Positions 6,237 to 16,300 of a stretch of DNA of 62,850 nt are shown here, one piece after another. The DNA comes from a virus, in the IMG/VR virus record IMGVR_UViG_3300018080_000184, positions 1 to 62,850 of that record; one strand, written 5' to 3'. The translations under genes and the position numbers were made by a program. A model generated the notes under the pieces. It was not told where the DNA came from. It was given only the letters and a program-made list of their open reading frames with translations, and did no database searches. How positions within the stretch are numbered: position 1 is the stretch's first letter; every line of letters begins with the position of its first letter.

Positions 6237-7174
6237 TGGGGATCTTCAAGTTGACAATCACCGTTCCGGATCCAGACACGGTCTACGACGTCTTCGACAG
6301 GATTGAGGTACATCGGTCGGAGAACGGTGAGCCGGGACCGTACTTTGCCATCACGGCCGACGTGGCGGCCGCGGCCACACTCCTCAGCGCAAACCCGGCC
6401 CCCTTCACCCTCAACGGGACGACGCTGAAGCTGATAGTCGATGAGGGTGTGGAGCAGACCATTACCTTCTCGACGACCGATCCCACATCCATTGATGATG
6501 CGGTCATTGTCGTCAATGCGCAGGCAGCTGGGTTCGTAGCGTCTGAGGAGTCCGGGCAGATGCGCCTCACGTCACTGACCGACGGAACCTCGTCGGTTGT
6601 CGAAATCACTGGCGGCACAGCGTTGGGCGAGCTCGGCTTCTCGGTGGCGGATCGAGATACTGGAGAGGACACCCACATTCCGCTCAGCCCGCTGCAGGAG
6701 GAGTACGAGTACCTGGACCGCACGGGCGAGACAACGTACGCGTACAAAACTCGCTACTACGCCAGCGCGACAGGGCAATACTCGAGCTTTTCTGAGCCAG
6801 CACTTGCCGAAGTCAGCGCGGTTCTGCCGGCGGCCAGTCTGATTTTGACGACCATCGATCTGGCGGGGTTGGATGGGGCTCCCGTGGCTGAACGTATGGT
6901 CGTCGTCTACAACAAGTATGTGCCCCAGGTCGAGGATGGTTACGTGCTGGCGGGCAAAGAGGTGCGCATGCTCACAGATGCTGTCGGTCACGCTGAGACC
7001 TACCTGGTGCGGGGTTCGCAAGTTTCGGTGGCCATCGCCGGCACGAACATCGTGCGCGATGTGGAGGTACCAACGGTGGGAACCTCCTTCGATTTGGGTG
7101 CGGCCTTGGCCACGGCCGATGACGTCTTCCAGATCCACACACCTGACATTCCCGCAGCGGTGAGGAGGTCCTGA
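6236..7174 (+). CDS. Virion structural protein, probably tail/baseplate associated
   Basis: 312 residues, beta-rich. Residues ~55-140 (APFTLNGTTLKLIVDEG followed by TITFSTTD, later GGTALGELGF) match a small domain that recurs in phage tail proteins and resembles flagellar hook IN modules; a related segment occurs in the baseplate J-like protein at 13356. The C-terminal half (~150-300) contains fibronectin-like strands (TGETTYAYKTRYYASATGQYS). It lies in an operon with other virion genes, with TGATG overlaps on both sides. Confidence 0.6.
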   Translation: MGIFKLTITVPDPDTVYDVFDRIEVHRSENGEPGPYFAITADVAAAATLLSANPAPFTLNGTTLKLIVDEGVEQTITFSTTDPTSIDDAVIVVNAQAAGFVASEESGQMRLTSLTDGTSSVVEITGGTALGELGFSVADRDTGEDTHIPLSPLQEEYEYLDRTGETTYAYKTRYYASATGQYSSFSEPALAEVSAVLPAASLILTTIDLAGLDGAPVAERMVVVYNKYVPQVEDGYVLAGKEVRMLTDAVGHAETYLVRGSQVSVAIAGTNIVRDVEVPTVGTSFDLGAALATADDVFQIHTPDIPAAVRRS

Positions 7175-7509
7175 TGCCCACGTCTGAGAAAGCAGTTGCC
7201 GCAGCAACCGGCGGTATCGCCGTCAGTCTTCTGTTCGAGTTGGCCCGCCGTGAGGTCCGCGCGGTCAAGCTTCAGGAGCTCCGCGCAGAGACGCAACGTC
7301 AGGCGACACAGCACAAGATGGTGGCCGAGAACACAGCTCGGCAGCAGAATCTGGCTCGCATGCGGGCGATGACGTCGGGCCAGCTCGGTGTCAGTCTTGC
7401 TCGAAGTGGAGTACCGGCAGCTGCGCTTTACCAACCGACGCACGCACTGATGCAGGAGGCCGCGGCCGGAATGCCGGTCATGGGCCCCACATTGGCTGGA
7501 GGCTTTTGA
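7174..7509 (+). CDS. Hypothetical protein with hydrophobic N-terminus
   Basis: 111 residues. A short hydrophobic stretch (AVAAATGGIAVSLLFELA) is followed by a charged helix (residues 25-65) and a Gly/Ala/Pro-rich tail ending PTLAGGF. The pattern resembles small virion-internal or assembly proteins but no family is recognised. TGATG overlaps at both ends couple it to the structural genes. Confidence 0.6.
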   Translation: MPTSEKAVAAATGGIAVSLLFELARREVRAVKLQELRAETQRQATQHKMVAENTARQQNLARMRAMTSGQLGVSLARSGVPAAALYQPTHALMQEAAAGMPVMGPTLAGGF

Positions 7510-8462
7510 TGGCCGTGGAGACTGTGCGGGTGTACGCCGTCGACGAGCTCAATGCCCCGCTTGAGGATGTGTTGGTCCGCTTCTTTGACGCTGTCGACGT
7601 TTTCGTCACGCAACAGTTCACCGCTTTGGTGGGTGGCGAGGCGTACGCCGAGGTGTCATTGGATGGCAACGATCCGCCGATTCAGTACACGATTCGGTTG
7701 AGTAAGACGGGCGTGGCGTTTGACGGTTCGCTCGGCGACCAATCGAAGACGCCTCAGAGCATTGATATCTACTCCCCGCCAGCGGGCGCCCCGACCGGGA
7801 CCAACTACTTCGAGGTGCAGGGGCAGACCTTCACGCTTCCGGCCGCTACCGATCCTCGGCTCTGTCGCTGTTCGGGCTACTTCGTGGACCACACGGGCCG
7901 CCCCCTGCAGGGATTCAATCTCCATTTCTCGCCGCTGTGCCTCAATCTGGAGCAATCTGATCTTTCCCCGCTCATCGTCGATGATCGGCTTGTTGCCGGA
8001 CGCAAAGTCTATGTTCGCACCGACGAAGATGGATTTTGTCAGATCGACTTGTTCCGCACAGGTGAATATTTGGTGCTGGTCGAGGAATTTGAGCATTCAA
8101 GGCGAACAATCAAGGTGCCTGACCAAGCGAGCATTAACCTTATCCACCTTCTCTTCCCGGTCGTGTCCGAAATCACATTTGGCACAGCGCCGGTCACGGT
8201 TGCGGCCGGTAGCTACGTCGACGTGGCGATGACGGTTAAGTCCACGGACGGCCAAACACTCGACATTTCGGACAGAGATGTTACCTTCGCTAGCTCAGAC
8301 TACGCAGTGGCTTCAGCACAAACAATGAGCGGCAATATTTTGCGTGTGGTTGGAGTCGCGCCTGGATCGACGACTATCACCGCCGAACGGGCTGATACGA
8401 CCATCGTGACAATTCCGGCGCAGCCGCTGACGTACACACCATTGAATGTGGTGGTCACATGA
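7509..8462 (+). CDS. Virion protein with C-terminal Ig-like (Big_2) domain
   Basis: 317 residues. Residues ~1-85 and ~110-220 look like carboxypeptidase-regulatory or transthyretin-like beta sandwiches (VYAVDELNAPLEDVLVRFFD; GRPLQGFNLHFSP; RTDEDGFCQIDLFRTG). Residues ~225-317 (PVTVAAGSYVDVAMTVKSTDG, VASAQTMSGNILRVVGVAPG) match bacterial Ig-like group 2 domains, common on phage surfaces. Start at the ATG overlapping the previous stop (TGATG). Confidence 0.65.
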   Translation: MAVETVRVYAVDELNAPLEDVLVRFFDAVDVFVTQQFTALVGGEAYAEVSLDGNDPPIQYTIRLSKTGVAFDGSLGDQSKTPQSIDIYSPPAGAPTGTNYFEVQGQTFTLPAATDPRLCRCSGYFVDHTGRPLQGFNLHFSPLCLNLEQSDLSPLIVDDRLVAGRKVYVRTDEDGFCQIDLFRTGEYLVLVEEFEHSRRTIKVPDQASINLIHLLFPVVSEITFGTAPVTVAAGSYVDVAMTVKSTDGQTLDISDRDVTFASSDYAVASAQTMSGNILRVVGVAPGSTTITAERADTTIVTIPAQPLTYTPLNVVVT

Positions 8463-8463
8463 G

Positions 8464-8796
8464 ATGGTACTTCGCTCCGAGGATGCTCACGCGCAAGAGC
8501 TGCAAGACCTGGAAGGCTCAAAGAATCTGTACCGAAGCCTGATTCTGCGCGGTATTCGAGATTTCGTTACCTACAAGCGGCATCCGAAACGGCGTTTTCG
8601 TGACCTACATGAAGAGGCCAAAGTTTGGATCTTTGGTAACTCCCATTCTGACGATGCGCTAGATCGGTTCATGAGCTTCGACTCCGCGTGCGAGGTGATT
8701 GGGTGGGATCCTAACCGTGTTCGGAAAAGAGTACAGGCCATGCGTCGGACGGATTTGAAAAAACTTGGCCCGCAGCCGGATTGGGATGTGGACTAG
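8464..8796 (+). CDS. Small protein with HTH-like C-terminal region
   Basis: 110 residues from the ATG two bases after the previous stop; an in-frame ATG at 8446 is possible but lies inside the upstream gene. Residues ~70-100 (FMSFDSACEVIGWDPNRVRKRVQAM) resemble a helix-turn-helix. A role in gene control is possible but unproven. It is convergent with the Nudix-like gene, overlapping by 4 bp. Confidence 0.6.
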   Translation: MVLRSEDAHAQELQDLEGSKNLYRSLILRGIRDFVTYKRHPKRRFRDLHEEAKVWIFGNSHSDDALDRFMSFDSACEVIGWDPNRVRKRVQAMRRTDLKKLGPQPDWDVD

Positions 8797-9320
8797 TCTT
8801 CTGTCTGCGGCTGCAAGGCGACAGAGAGCTCTTCTCGGGAAAGTTTGTTTACCAGAGCATGCCAACTTCCGATAAGGGCGGACGCGCTTGCGCTCATATC
8901 ACCGGCAAAGTCGCTCGGTGGTATGAACGCAAGTTTGTCTATGGGCACCCATTTGACCCATTCATGATTTTTGGAGCTGGGCTCTCCATGTTTGTGCAGA
9001 CATAAAAAACGGATGCCTGGGATGATCAGCCCCTTGTGCTGAATGGTATACGGAAGGCATAGTGATCCAACGACGTGAACTTCGATTCCCATTTCTTCCC
9101 GAAAATGATACGCGACGGCATCTTGGAAACTTAACGATGGGGGTACCTGCCCGCCGCAGCTTTCAATTTTTCCCGGAAAGAGCTCTCTGTCCTTTGCGCG
9201 TTTTGCTAGAAGCACTTCCGTCGTTTGGGGTTGCCTTCGGATACACACTCCGGCGGCGTGGACTTCGATGAGGAGCGGTCGCGTCTCGCGCCGCACGTGT
9301 TCTTCTTTCGTCATGCTCAT
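8793..9320 (-). CDS. Nudix-like hydrolase with degenerate Nudix box
   Basis: 175 residues. Residues 56-79 read GGQVPPSLSFQDAVAYHFREEMGI, the position of the Nudix box GX5EX7REUXEEXGU. The terminal REEMGI is kept, but the first Glu is Leu and the RE pair is Tyr-His, so metal binding and catalysis may be altered. The rest fits the fold (GVCIRRQPQTTEVLLAKRAKDRELFPGK). Nudix enzymes cleave nucleoside diphosphates linked to another moiety. The ATG at 9320 is chosen for its ribosome-binding site (CAGGAGAGG). It is isolated on the minus strand inside a plus-strand virion block, so it is probably an accessory gene. Confidence 0.65.
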   Translation of the reverse strand: MSMTKEEHVRRETRPLLIEVHAAGVCIRRQPQTTEVLLAKRAKDRELFPGKIESCGGQVPPSLSFQDAVAYHFREEMGIEVHVVGSLCLPYTIQHKGLIIPGIRFLCLHKHGEPSSKNHEWVKWVPIDKLAFIPPSDFAGDMSASASALIGSWHALVNKLSREELSVALQPQTED

Positions 9321-9426
9321 TGCAATTCCTCTCCTGATGGGATGATAGCAGACCATCATAACCCAGCGGATGTGCGCTCGGTTTGTGATATTCTCGCTGT
9401 GATATTCTCGTGTTGGATAAAAAACG

Positions 9427-12381
9427 ATGGCTTATTCGTCAGATGAAAGAGACGCGGCCGCCGCGGACCTTGTGCAGGGAACCCTTTCATTTCCTCGAGA
9501 CCGCTTGGGTACGCGTGATGTTGCGGAACCTTTCGAGGAGGTGAAGGAGCTGACGTACTCAGCCTTCCTGTACGATCCGGATGCGATTTTCTACGCTGTG
9601 TATCTTGCGAAAAATTATCTGCTGCAGCATCTCAACGCAGAGCTCTCAACATGTCGGGAATTGCTGGACGCAATTGACGACTTGCGAATGCCCGAAAAGC
9701 CAGTGGAGGATATTTCTTCGATTGCGGATGCTCGAGCAGCGTTATCAATTATGGAATCCTCGTTGGCTCGCGCTGGCGTGGTGGGGGCGCAGGAGTATGG
9801 TCGGTACCGGGCGGCCATCAGGCGAGCCAAACGCGCATTCGGCGATCCCATCAAGCTGACCTACACGTATCGTGGTGCGTCGTCGGCCGTGCGAGACATC
9901 GTCCGGCCGGCTGCTGAAGCCAAAGAGGCCGTCGCTGCACAATTTTCGACGCTACGAACGCAACATGCGACGTTGCTGGAGCGGGCTGAGCAGTTGTCCA
10001 GCGCATTTCCTGAATATTTGAGCAGTAACCTAACGACCGCCATTGGCGTGCGGCAGGTGCGGCGGGCGGCGGATATCTTGTCGGCGAGACAAGAAGGCCT
10101 CGAGGCATTGAGCCCGGCTCAGAGGACGGCAAGCGCTCGGGAGACGCTGCTGGAAGTTCTTGCCAATACCGGTGTTATCGCAGCCTTGGCTGACCCCGTG
10201 CTCTCCGGTCAGCCGAAGCTCTTGCAGCCCATCAGTGCAGCACCGACATACCGTCTCTCGGCAACCGGTACCGGCACGGCTCCGAGCATTGAGGGGATTT
10301 ACAGCGCGCCGTGGCCACTGGAGGAGGGGGGAACGTACTTGCTGGAGGGCACCATCAACGGCAATCCCGTGTCCGTTGATCTGTTTCCGGCGGGGCCATC
10401 CACCGTACCGGGAATCCAGCCCGCCTCGCTGCGGTCGGCGAACAGGGGACCGTTCGCGCTGCATTCAGATCTCGCAACGCCGTGGCCGCTGCAATCGGAG
10501 TCTCGGCCCGGCGGCTTTGTCATCAATGCGACCAACGGAACCAGATTCTACGTTCTGGTGGATGGCATCATTCATAGCTGCGCGTTGACTACTGGGACAC
10601 GAACGGCGGCGCAGGTCGCCTCAGACATCAGCACGGCAGCCGCCCTATGGACGCCCGCCAATCCCATCAGTGCCTCTGCTGTTGGGGACCGGGTGCAGAT
10701 TGCGTACACCAACGGGTCGAATACTCCGGCCTACAACGACCGGCACATGGAGGTGCTGCAAGGCAACGACTACGCCTCGCAGCTGTGGCCGTGGCAGGTG
10801 GATGTGCCGGGTGGGCCTGTAGCCGGCGTGCGGTCGGATGGCTGGTCGGGCAACAACGAGCTCCGTTTACAACCAAATGCTCAGGACACTGCGAGCATTG
10901 TGTCCCTTCCGGAAGGCACCTGGCCCGATTACCTGGTGAACGCAGACGTGGTCGCACTTGCCATTGCGACGTCCGAGTTCGTTGCGAGTGCCAGTGGACC
11001 TACGGATTTTGTCACGCTCGAGTCGACAGTGCTCGGCGAAGGTTCCATTCTCACAATTCGGTCAGCGGGGGCGGACACGCCCAGTCAGCGCGGCGCCGAG
11101 ACACTCGGCTTTGCCGTCGGGTTTGAAGTGCGGGAGCATGATGTCGACGGCCGCGCGATCGCCAACGTGCTCAATAACGATGCAGCCTTTGCCGCTGAGG
11201 CTACGGCGCATCTGACGTATGAGTCCGTGTTTGAGTCTCGTGGCGCGACGGCCATCAACGATTTCACCCTTTCCGTTCCAGTCGATGAAGATCCTCTTGC
11301 GGGCTGGCCATCTTTGGGCGAGATAAAGCTGTCGGTGACGAGCGGGGAGAATCGGGGCGTCTACGTTCTGCAGGATGCGTCCTACGCGCCTGGGGTACTG
11401 ACGATCGAAGTGGATTTGCTCGAGCGAACTTTTCGTGAGCATGGGACAGCAAAGACGTACCACATCGTTGTCTACACGAGCTTGTTGCAGATCGTCTCAA
11501 ATGATGACTCGACGCTCGGCAGTATTCAGCTCAGCGACCCAGTCGGATCCGCGCGCCCCATTTTTGGTCTTCCACTTACGTTAGAGCGCAGCACGACCGG
11601 GACCGTGCTTGTCGAATGGAGTGATCCGGTTCTCGGCTGGCGAGCTTTTGATCTGCGGCGCCGGAAGCTCAAGCTCGGCGATCGCGTTTTGGATGGTCAG
11701 CGCGCGGATGTGACGACGATCACTGGAGTTGGGACATTGGAGTCTGGGCTTATCGGTGTCGACCCAGAAGTGCCCGCAGACCTGTTCATCGCCAATGCAG
11801 GATTCTCGGTTGAATCGGCGGCCTATCTTGCCTACTCCATCTTTCAAGAAGCCCTCGAGCTTTGGTTGGCGGGTGCGGGAACCTACCCTGCATCATTGGA
11901 CCAGCTTGACCGGCTGCTCAACCCCCTCATTCGAGTCAAACCGGGTCCTGACCGCGTCAACGTTGCGTACGACTACGTGAGCGCGCTGGTGACCTGGTTG
12001 GAGTACCTGCAGACGGCGATGACCACGTTCGTAGTCACTCCCGTTGGGGTCGTCGATCGTGTTCTACAGACGTTGCTCGAACGCGGCTACGACCGCATGC
12101 GAGAGCTGCTCTTGCTGGGCCGCGTGTCCGAGTTCTTCAGTACCACTTTGCGGAGCGCATCGTACTCCCAGTCTTTTGCTGGCGCGGCGACGGAAGTTGC
12201 CGTGGAAGACGTCAACGAGGGGAGCCTTGCGCGTGGCCGCCACACGGCGGACTACATGCGGTACGCCGGGGACTGGCGAGAAGACCGAGACCCGCTGGAC
12301 GAGTATCCTGATTTGGAAGACGAGCTGCCGGATGACCCCCTTGAGGAGTATTTTCCCGGCATCGATGAGGATGTGGGATGA
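9427..12381 (+). CDS. Large tail/baseplate structural protein
   Basis: 984 residues, no close family recognised. Residues ~1-260 are helical (DDLRMPEKPVEDISSIADAR; SAVRDIVRPAAEAKEAVAAQ). Residues ~270-700 are beta-rich with a repeat like the tail modules in the 6236 and 13356 proteins (GTRFYVLVDGIIHSCALTTG). Residues ~800-900 are helical, and the C-terminus is strongly acidic (DEYPDLEDELPDDPLEEYF). Position just before the gp25/W-like and baseplate J-like genes points to baseplate or tail assembly. Upstream, TGTGATATTCTCG occurs twice in tandem and may be regulatory. Confidence 0.65.
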   Translation: MAYSSDERDAAAADLVQGTLSFPRDRLGTRDVAEPFEEVKELTYSAFLYDPDAIFYAVYLAKNYLLQHLNAELSTCRELLDAIDDLRMPEKPVEDISSIADARAALSIMESSLARAGVVGAQEYGRYRAAIRRAKRAFGDPIKLTYTYRGASSAVRDIVRPAAEAKEAVAAQFSTLRTQHATLLERAEQLSSAFPEYLSSNLTTAIGVRQVRRAADILSARQEGLEALSPAQRTASARETLLEVLANTGVIAALADPVLSGQPKLLQPISAAPTYRLSATGTGTAPSIEGIYSAPWPLEEGGTYLLEGTINGNPVSVDLFPAGPSTVPGIQPASLRSANRGPFALHSDLATPWPLQSESRPGGFVINATNGTRFYVLVDGIIHSCALTTGTRTAAQVASDISTAAALWTPANPISASAVGDRVQIAYTNGSNTPAYNDRHMEVLQGNDYASQLWPWQVDVPGGPVAGVRSDGWSGNNELRLQPNAQDTASIVSLPEGTWPDYLVNADVVALAIATSEFVASASGPTDFVTLESTVLGEGSILTIRSAGADTPSQRGAETLGFAVGFEVREHDVDGRAIANVLNNDAAFAAEATAHLTYESVFESRGATAINDFTLSVPVDEDPLAGWPSLGEIKLSVTSGENRGVYVLQDASYAPGVLTIEVDLLERTFREHGTAKTYHIVVYTSLLQIVSNDDSTLGSIQLSDPVGSARPIFGLPLTLERSTTGTVLVEWSDPVLGWRAFDLRRRKLKLGDRVLDGQRADVTTITGVGTLESGLIGVDPEVPADLFIANAGFSVESAAYLAYSIFQEALELWLAGAGTYPASLDQLDRLLNPLIRVKPGPDRVNVAYDYVSALVTWLEYLQTAMTTFVVTPVGVVDRVLQTLLERGYDRMRELLLLGRVSEFFSTTLRSASYSQSFAGAATEVAVEDVNEGSLARGRHTADYMRYAGDWREDRDPLDEYPDLEDELPDDPLEEYFPGIDEDVG

Positions 12382-12710
12382 CGGACAGACCGCTGTATGA
12401 CCAGCAGGCGGTGGACCAGATTCGGAAGGAGCTGGCCGCGGGTATGGCCTCCGTGCGAGGAACGGAGGTCACCAACAGCATCGCCGCCATCTCGTTTGAG
12501 GAGCTGCTGGCGAGAGCCATCAGCGATATTGAGGACGACGAGAGCGATATCCGGCCGGGGAAGTTGAGCGCTGTGCTGCGAACTCGCCAGCAGGTCGTCG
12601 ATGCGGTTGAGCGAGCCAAGCAGCTGCCCGCCTCAATGTTCGCACTGGCTACGAGGACCGTGAGCAACACACGTCCGGACGGGTCTGGCCCAGGAGGAGG
12701 CGATGGTTGA
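12378..12710 (+). CDS. Hypothetical small protein in baseplate operon
   Basis: 110 residues, helical and acidic in the middle (FEELLARAISDIEDDESDIR), ending in a Gly-rich tail (GSGPGGGDG). The start overlaps the preceding stop (ATGA) and the next gene begins inside its last codons. No recognised domain; probably a small assembly or wedge component, by position only. Confidence 0.6.
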   Translation: MTDRPLYDQQAVDQIRKELAAGMASVRGTEVTNSIAAISFEELLARAISDIEDDESDIRPGKLSAVLRTRQQVVDAVERAKQLPASMFALATRTVSNTRPDGSGPGGGDG

Positions 12711-13353
12711 TTTGCAGTTCGTGGAAATGCGCGACGTGCTCAAAGTCCTCAATGTTTCGCCAGTGCAGAATTCTGATCCCTACACACTTCATGTCAAAGG
12801 GCAAGATTTCAACAACACCGAGTACGTACTCATCAACGATGTCATGTCTCCCAGCGTCGTTGTCGTGTCATCGACGGAGATGCTCGTACAAGTTCCAACG
12901 GACCCAGCTGATCCAATCCGATCGGTTGTAGCCATCAGCAGTCGATTGACGCGGACAGATCGAAGTCGGATGAGCTTTCGGATCAGCGACACGCCAAAAT
13001 CCATCGACGGCTTTGAGCGGTTGATTCAGGCATTCATGAAGACCATGCTGCAGTCGCCTGGCTCCGACGTCTTCGCCCCGCTCGTTGGTGGTGGACTGCT
13101 TGCCTCGGTCGGGAAGCAGATGCGGGACAAGCACGGGGCCACAGTTGTTTCTGATTTCCACGCGGCCGTCACTCGAACGAAAAGTCAGTTGCTTGCTATT
13201 CAAACCAACGATCCCTCACTGAAAATGACAGAGCGGTTGCTGTACGCGCAGGTTGCAGATGCGCGATTCATTCCGCACGAGCTGACGCTTATCGGAAAAG
13301 TGTTGTTGGGCAATCAAGCTGGGCACAGCTCAGTTGTAGGGTTGGGGTTGTAG
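12703..13353 (+). CDS. Probable baseplate wedge protein, gp25/W-like
   Basis: 216 residues. The N-terminal ~100 residues look like an IPT/TIG-type beta domain (SVVVVSSTEMLVQVPTDPAD). The C-terminal ~110 residues (FERLIQAFMKTMLQSPGSDV then FAPLVGGGLLASVGKQ, ending in strands after RFIPHEL) resemble gp25/GPW lysozyme-like wedge proteins, where an L-L-T-x-PG and a following G-L signature are typical. Position directly before the baseplate J-like gene matches the usual W-J order of myoviruses. The fusion to an Ig-like N-terminus is unusual. Confidence 0.6.
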   Translation: MVDLQFVEMRDVLKVLNVSPVQNSDPYTLHVKGQDFNNTEYVLINDVMSPSVVVVSSTEMLVQVPTDPADPIRSVVAISSRLTRTDRSRMSFRISDTPKSIDGFERLIQAFMKTMLQSPGSDVFAPLVGGGLLASVGKQMRDKHGATVVSDFHAAVTRTKSQLLAIQTNDPSLKMTERLLYAQVADARFIPHELTLIGKVLLGNQAGHSSVVGLGL

Positions 13354-13355
13354 CC

Positions 13356-16300
13356 ATGTCGATTGAAAATTGGACGCTCTACATTCAGGAACGCCTGCGG
13401 GCATATGACCCAGAAATTGATTTAAACGCTGGGGCGCCGGCCACTGTGCAGATTGTCGACCCCATCGTCAACCGGCTCTCGCCCGATCCCATAGAGACTG
13501 ATCCGCTCAAGTTTATTCTTGCGCGGTTGCAGCAAGAATACCCCGAAGTCTACGCTCGAGAGGGTAGTGCCATTGCGGACTTGTTCGTCAAGACGCACCT
13601 TGTGCTGCTCGAGCCTTATCGGCGAGAAATTCGGAGCATTCGGGATCAACTTTCGTTGCAGTATCCCGATCGTCTGACGGCGGATGAGGCGGACGCGCTC
13701 GTTGCCAATTACTTCCTCTCGAGGCGGGCCGGTGATTACGCACGTGTGCGTGTCCGAATCTACTATCAGAACCCCGTATCGGTGAACATCAGCACCGTCA
13801 ATGTGGCGTACACGGCACGGGGCCTTCGTTTTCTGCCAGTCGAGACGCAGAGCATCACGGCCGAAGCGATGCTCTTCAATGTTGATGGCAATCTCTACTA
13901 CTTTGATGTGAACTACATCGCCGAGCGTCCCGGAACGGCGTACAACGTCGCTTCCGGCGAGATCGCAGGCGTTGTTGGTTTGACGGCGGCGACGCGCGCG
14001 ACAAATCTGGCGAAAGCTTCGCCCGGCACGGCAGAAGAGACCACGCCCGCTTTTATCGCACGTGCCGAGGAATCCATTGGTGAGCGCTCGCTGACGAACG
14101 TGTCTGGTATCGTCAGCCAACTCTTTGAAACCTACTCCGAGCTGCAAACGTTGCAGATCATCGGCTTCAACGATGTGGAGATGCAACGCGATGTGCTCAC
14201 CGGCGGCAACCTTGGAGAGATTCTTTATTTCGGCGCTGACGGGGCGACAGCCGATGATGGTGATGTCGATGGCTACACCACGTACTTTGACGTCGTGAGC
14301 TCCATCGACTTCACGGCAACATTCGGCCCGGTCGGTACGGACATTTCTGGCTATACGCTGACGGCCATTTTTCCAACTGGCCCCGTCGACTATCGGCTCT
14401 CTCGCGTTTTGGGAGCGACGAGGGTGAGCACAAGTGAGACGGGCGCCAACCGTTTTCCGGAGCCACATGCGGCGCTGGATTGGATGATTCGGAAGAGTCA
14501 GATTTTGACGCTGTCCGGAGTACCTGGCGGCATTCTGTTTCCAGATGTTGGCGGCACAACACTCGACGTGCCGGACAATGAGGTCCACGTCGGCAACTGC
14601 ACGGATCTCTACGTTCGCGGCGGAACGCCGGAGGACAAGGCTCTGGCTGTCGAGCTCGTAGCGGACCAATTGGCACTTGCGCGGCGGGAGGATGCGCGGA
14701 CGACCAACGGCAGTCCGTGGATTACGCTGCAGGATCTGACAGATGAGGAGAAGGCGACCGTCGTAGCTGGCGAAACATCATTGGTGCTCGAGGAGGGCAG
14801 TGACGCTGGTAGCTACCGGATTTTGGAAATTTCCGGCGCGGCACCCTACCAGGTGCGCGTTTCCACGAACATGACTGGGCCCGGCGTTGTGACAGACATC
14901 TCTTACGTGCTTGTTGATGACCTCGACGTGGATTTGTTGGAGCCCAAGGAGATCAGGTATGTCGGCGATGATCTGAAAACCATTGCCGGTCAACCGATCC
15001 TCTCAACGGTCAGCGGTCTTCCTGACTTCACCTCCGTTGGTGTCGTGGACACGGATTACGTGGAGATTTTGAATGGCGAGGATGCGGGAACCTACGCGAT
15101 TGCCGTGGGTGGGGTGGCGGCCGCGCAAATCACGCTTCAGACCAACATGACCATTACAGCCTCGCCACTCCAATACCGTATCTACCGACGGCAGACCGGC
15201 ATTGACTTGCCGTTGCTGCGGGTGACGTCCATTGAGCGTCTGGATAGCACGCTGGAACCTACCGGCGAGATGATTCCCTACAGACACCCGATCGAGGCTC
15301 TTTCGCGCAGCTTTCAAAATCCTGGTCGCGGAGCGAAGGCCGGGACCGCTATCGAAGCGACTTCTGATGACTTGACGCGCGATGCGCTCAATTTCGATGT
15401 GGTGGCCAGCTCGGGGCTCATCAACTACTACCAGCTTGGTGTACGGGAAGGAGACATTGTCAACATCCTCACGTCCGACAATCAGGGATACTACACTGTC
15501 GCGGAGGTGGGTGGTCACCCTTCAGCAGTCATCGCAGACAACGAGCTCCGTGTGGATCGGGAACTGGCGTGGCCGGCAAGCGGGATGGAGTATGCGGTTG
15601 GTGATCCATCGTACGGATCGTTCCGTTTGCGTTTTGTCGATCCATGCACATTTTCGGTAACTGCAGATGAGGCGACTTTTTCGGTGACGGACGCAAGCGG
15701 CGCGACACTGTCCTTTCGACCCGATCCTAATCTTCTGGACGAGTTTTTGCCGACGGCTTCGACCGTTCCCACCATCACTTTGGCAAATGGGTCGGGCACT
15801 GTAGTTCCATATTCGACTGATGGTGGAACCAACATTGACGCTCTTCGTTACGGTGTCCAGGTCGGAGATCGCGTCGAGATTACCCGTTATCCGTCGATCG
15901 GGTCAGTTGATCTTGCACCTGGATCAATCAACCTGGATGCCAAAACTTTACGGATCAACGTTGGTTACGGTGTCGAGACTGTCACCTTTTCGGGGACGGC
16001 CCTCAGTGCAGACGAAGTCATTTCACAACTGAACGCGCAGCTGAGCCGATCTGTAGCTGTGAAGTACGAAGATCCGGTGACCTACCCCGGGGAATATTAC
16101 GCTATGTTGCGTGGGGATCATGAGATTGCCATTGAGGACAACAGTGCGGCGGGCGCTGGTGACGCCACGGCCCAGGTTTTTGGAACGGATCGTTCCAAAT
16201 TCCAACCTTGGTTGGCGGGCACATTCGTTGGCGTGCAGACATCCAATGATGCGCCGACAGGACACGGCGGGTACTTCCTTGTTGATTTCCTTGCGAGCTA

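Noticed and set aside
13422-14669. 415-codon open frame on the minus strand under the baseplate J-like gene
   Set aside because: Antisense shadow of a well-supported plus-strand gene; Arg/His-rich translation, no ribosome-binding site, no operon context.
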